Positions 62,559-64,000 of a stretch of DNA of 64,000 bases are shown here, one piece after another. How positions within the stretch are numbered: position 1 is the stretch's first letter; each line of letters begins with the position of its first letter. The stretch spans positions 248,001 through 312,000 of the forward strand of contig NZ_BMIL01000001.1 of assembly GCF_014642175.1 (NCBI RefSeq), written 5' to 3'. The notes under the pieces are model-generated. The model ran no database searches. It saw only the letters and a list, made by a program, of their open reading frames with translations, and was not told the DNA's origin. The stretch is from Pedobacter quisquiliarum. Its GTDB lineage: Bacteria; Bacteroidota; Bacteroidia; Sphingobacteriales; Sphingobacteriaceae. The translations under genes and the position numbers were made by a program.

Positions 62559-63149
62559 TTATTTCTTGTGTCTGCTTTCCAGGTTCAATGCAATATCTTC
62601 CAAGGTCTTGCCTTTTTCCTGTAATAGCACAAGCAGGTGGAAAATCAGGTCTGAACTCTCATTTACAAAATCGAAATCCGTTTCCGCTAAAGCGGCAATG
62701 ACTGTTTCAACACCCTCTTCGCCAACTTTCTGCGCAATTTTATTGATCCCTTTTTGTCTCAGGCTATTCACGTAGGAAGCTTCTGAAGGATTGGCGTATC
62801 GATCTGCAATGATGTTTTGCAATTGAAAAAAGAAATTCTGGTTGTATGGCGTATCAAAGCAGCTGCGGTTGCCGGTATGGCAAGTGGGGCCGACTGGTGT
62901 GACCTTAATCAAAAGCGTGTCGTTATCACAATCCAGATACGTTTCTTTAACATGCAGGTAGTTTCCGCTGCTTTCGCCTTTGGTCCACAACCTGTTTTTG
63001 GTTCTTGAGAAGAAAGTTACAATCCCTTCTTGCTGAGTTTTGGTCCATGCTTCTTCGTTCATGTAACCGAGCATTAATACTTCCAGGGTCTGTACATCCT
63101 GTATCACTACAGGTACCAGACCGTTGCTTTTATCAAAATCTATATTCAT
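62559..63149 (-). CDS. hisI: Bifunctional phosphoribosyl-AMP cyclohydrolase/phosphoribosyl-ATP diphosphatase
   Basis: A 196-residue HisIE fusion. HisI part (1-~105): [39 protein letters not shown] and DCDNDTLL with CHTGNRSCF zinc cysteines. HisE part (~110-196): helical, [22 protein letters not shown] with metal-binding glutamates. It does steps 2 and 3 of histidine synthesis. Its ATG overlaps the hisF stop by 4 bases (ATGA). Confidence 0.95.
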   Translation of the reverse strand: MNIDFDKSNGLVPVVIQDVQTLEVLMLGYMNEEAWTKTQQEGIVTFFSRTKNRLWTKGESSGNYLHVKETYLDCDNDTLLIKVTPVGPTCHTGNRSCFDTPYNQNFFFQLQNIIADRYANPSEASYVNSLRQKGINKIAQKVGEEGVETVIAALAETDFDFVNESSDLIFHLLVLLQEKGKTLEDIALNLESRHKK

Positions 63150-63901
63150 AACCTTACCGGTATGCTGTTCTTTTTTAATTCTTGTTTTAAATCCGGTATT
63201 GCGATCTCTCCAAAATGGAAGACCGAGGCTGCTAAAGCTGCATCCACACCGGTTTGTTGAAATACATCAACGAAATGTTGTTTGCTGCCAGCGCCACCAG
63301 ATGCGATTACCGGAATGTTCACGCTGTTGCAAACGGTTGCAAGCAGGCCACAATCAAATCCGTTCTTGGTGCCATCATGATCCATGGAGGTCAGCAGGAT
63401 CTCGCCTGCACCCCTGGATTCCGCTTCTTTGATCCATGATGTGGTTTCGAGTGCAGTGATCTTACGTCCACCATTCAAGTGCACCAAATTCTTATCATCA
63501 ACGAATTTGGTGTCCACAGCAACTACGACAAACTGTACGCCAAAGGCATTAGCCAACTCTTCGATCAATAGTGGATTGTTTACTGCTGCGGAATTGATGC
63601 TGATCTTGTCGGCACCGGCATTTAGAAGTGCTTCTGCATCCGCTACCGAAGTAATACCACCGCCGATGGTAAAAGGGATGTTAAGCTGGCGGGCCACGGA
63701 TTTCACCATCTCGATCATCGTTTTCCTGCGCTCATGTGTGGCGGTAATGTCTAAGAACACCAGCTCATCGGCACCTTGCTGCCCATATTGCCAGGCAAGT
63801 TCTACAGGATCGCCAGCATCACTCAGGTTTACGAAGTTTACACCTTTAACCGTTCTGCCGTCTTTTACATCCAGGCAGGGGATAATTCTCTTACTCAGCA
63901 T
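63146..63901 (-). CDS. hisF: Imidazole glycerol phosphate synthase cyclase subunit HisF
   Basis: A 251-residue TIM barrel. It starts [23 protein letters not shown], with the catalytic Asp in CLDVKDG and the second Asp in [11 protein letters not shown] (near residue 130). It makes IGP and AICAR using ammonia from HisH. It lies between hisA and hisIE in the conserved his order. Confidence 0.96.
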   Translation of the reverse strand: MLSKRIIPCLDVKDGRTVKGVNFVNLSDAGDPVELAWQYGQQGADELVFLDITATHERRKTMIEMVKSVARQLNIPFTIGGGITSVADAEALLNAGADKISINSAAVNNPLLIEELANAFGVQFVVVAVDTKFVDDKNLVHLNGGRKITALETTSWIKEAESRGAGEILLTSMDHDGTKNGFDCGLLATVCNSVNIPVIASGGAGSKQHFVDVFQQTGVDAALAASVFHFGEIAIPDLKQELKKNSIPVRL

Positions 63902-63903
63902 AT

Positions 63904-64000
63904 TTACAGTGAAGACAATGCTTTAAGGTTCCATTGTTTTATTTCATCAATGGTAATCCGGTTTTCATAGATCGCTTTACCCACTACGCAAGAACGAATG
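63904..64000 (-). CDS. hisA: HisA (phosphoribosylformimino-5-aminoimidazole isomerase), 3' end only
   Basis: The window edge cuts this gene. The minus-strand frame entering at 64000 reads [19 protein letters not shown] and stops at 63904-63906, matching the C-terminus of HisA. It lies 2 bases upstream of hisF, as in standard his operons. Confidence 0.88.
   Translation of the reverse strand, partial: IRSCVVGKAIYENRITIDEIKQWNLKALSSL

Noticed and set aside
63384..63926. A 180-codon plus-strand ORF opposite hisF
   Set aside because: Antisense to a clear HisF; Ser/Thr/Ala-rich shadow translation.

Overview
The window is chromosomal DNA from a member of the Bacteroidota, most likely a Sphingobacteriaceae-type bacterium (Pedobacter or a relative; this placement is inferred). 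Supporting signs are a SusC/SusD pair, gliding-type genes (gldA-gldF-gldG and gldC), Bacteroidota-style -7 promoter elements (TAnnTTTG), a system I cytochrome c maturation set with an unusual CcmE, and DUF3810- and GldC-type families. No rRNA, tRNA, CRISPR array, phage or complete insertion sequence was seen. Most of the window is densely packed housekeeping DNA, with an accessory-looking stretch at about 49.4-60.3 kb.

Layout. 0-5.2 kb: the 3' end of accC, riboflavin synthase, a frameshifted TPR pseudogene, an outer-membrane barrel protein, YihY, an M23 peptidase and a GNAT enzyme. 5.2-12.3 kb: an aromatic amino acid degradation block with phenylalanine hydroxylase plus an SDR, HPPD, homogentisate dioxygenase, a fumarylacetoacetase-type hydrolase and a flavin reductase; together these cover Phe to Tyr and homogentisate ring cleavage and hydrolysis. 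12.3-17.6 kb: GtrA, a CAP-domain protein, YceH, a tightly coupled UbiA-like / methyltransferase / 32-residue membrane protein operon, and glyS. 17.6-23.9 kb: a glycerophosphodiesterase, gldA-gldF-gldG, dnaN and DedA. 23.9-33.7 kb: a Zn-phospholipase-C-like protein, HscA, a truncated haemoglobin, DUF3810, dihydroorotase, a glycosyltransferase-like protein, a DEAD-box helicase and gldC. 33.7-40.7 kb: ccmB-ccmC-ccmD, glutamate dehydrogenase, msrA, ccmE and ccmF. 40.7-51.2 kb: a DUF2520 protein, fdx-iscX, a KdsC-like phosphatase, Maf, Ppx/GppA, an ABC exporter, grpE-dnaJ, FtsE, and an acyl-CoA reductase facing a dicluster ferredoxin. 51.3-60.3 kb: an unusual membrane receptor followed by susC-susD-GH30 and a lipoprotein. 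60.3-64 kb: UspA, an NlpC/P60 peptidase, a WD40 protein, and hisIE-hisF-hisA (hisA cut by the window edge).

The most interesting object is the protein at 51329-53236. It has a periplasmic sensor and 7TM module (7TMR-DISM type), a coiled coil, and then a cytoplasmic domain that reads as the N-terminal zinc-ribbon/helical part of an IS1595-family transposase, with no catalytic domain. It lies directly upstream, in the same orientation, of a small glycan-utilisation locus (susC-susD-GH30). The gap before susC carries two copies of an 11-bp direct repeat, and the locus ends in a perfect 30-bp inverted repeat. The hypothesis is a membrane-bound receptor with a domesticated transposase DNA-binding head that regulates the neighbouring glycan locus.

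Other points of note: a three-gene chain joined by two ATGA stop/start overlaps that ends in a 32-residue membrane protein; a CcmE with CxxxY instead of HxxxY; a phenylalanine hydroxylase with a large C-terminal extension; a palindrome laid exactly over the glutamate dehydrogenase promoter; and several genes whose -7 element sits only 3-9 nt before the start codon, which predicts leaderless or nearly leaderless mRNAs.
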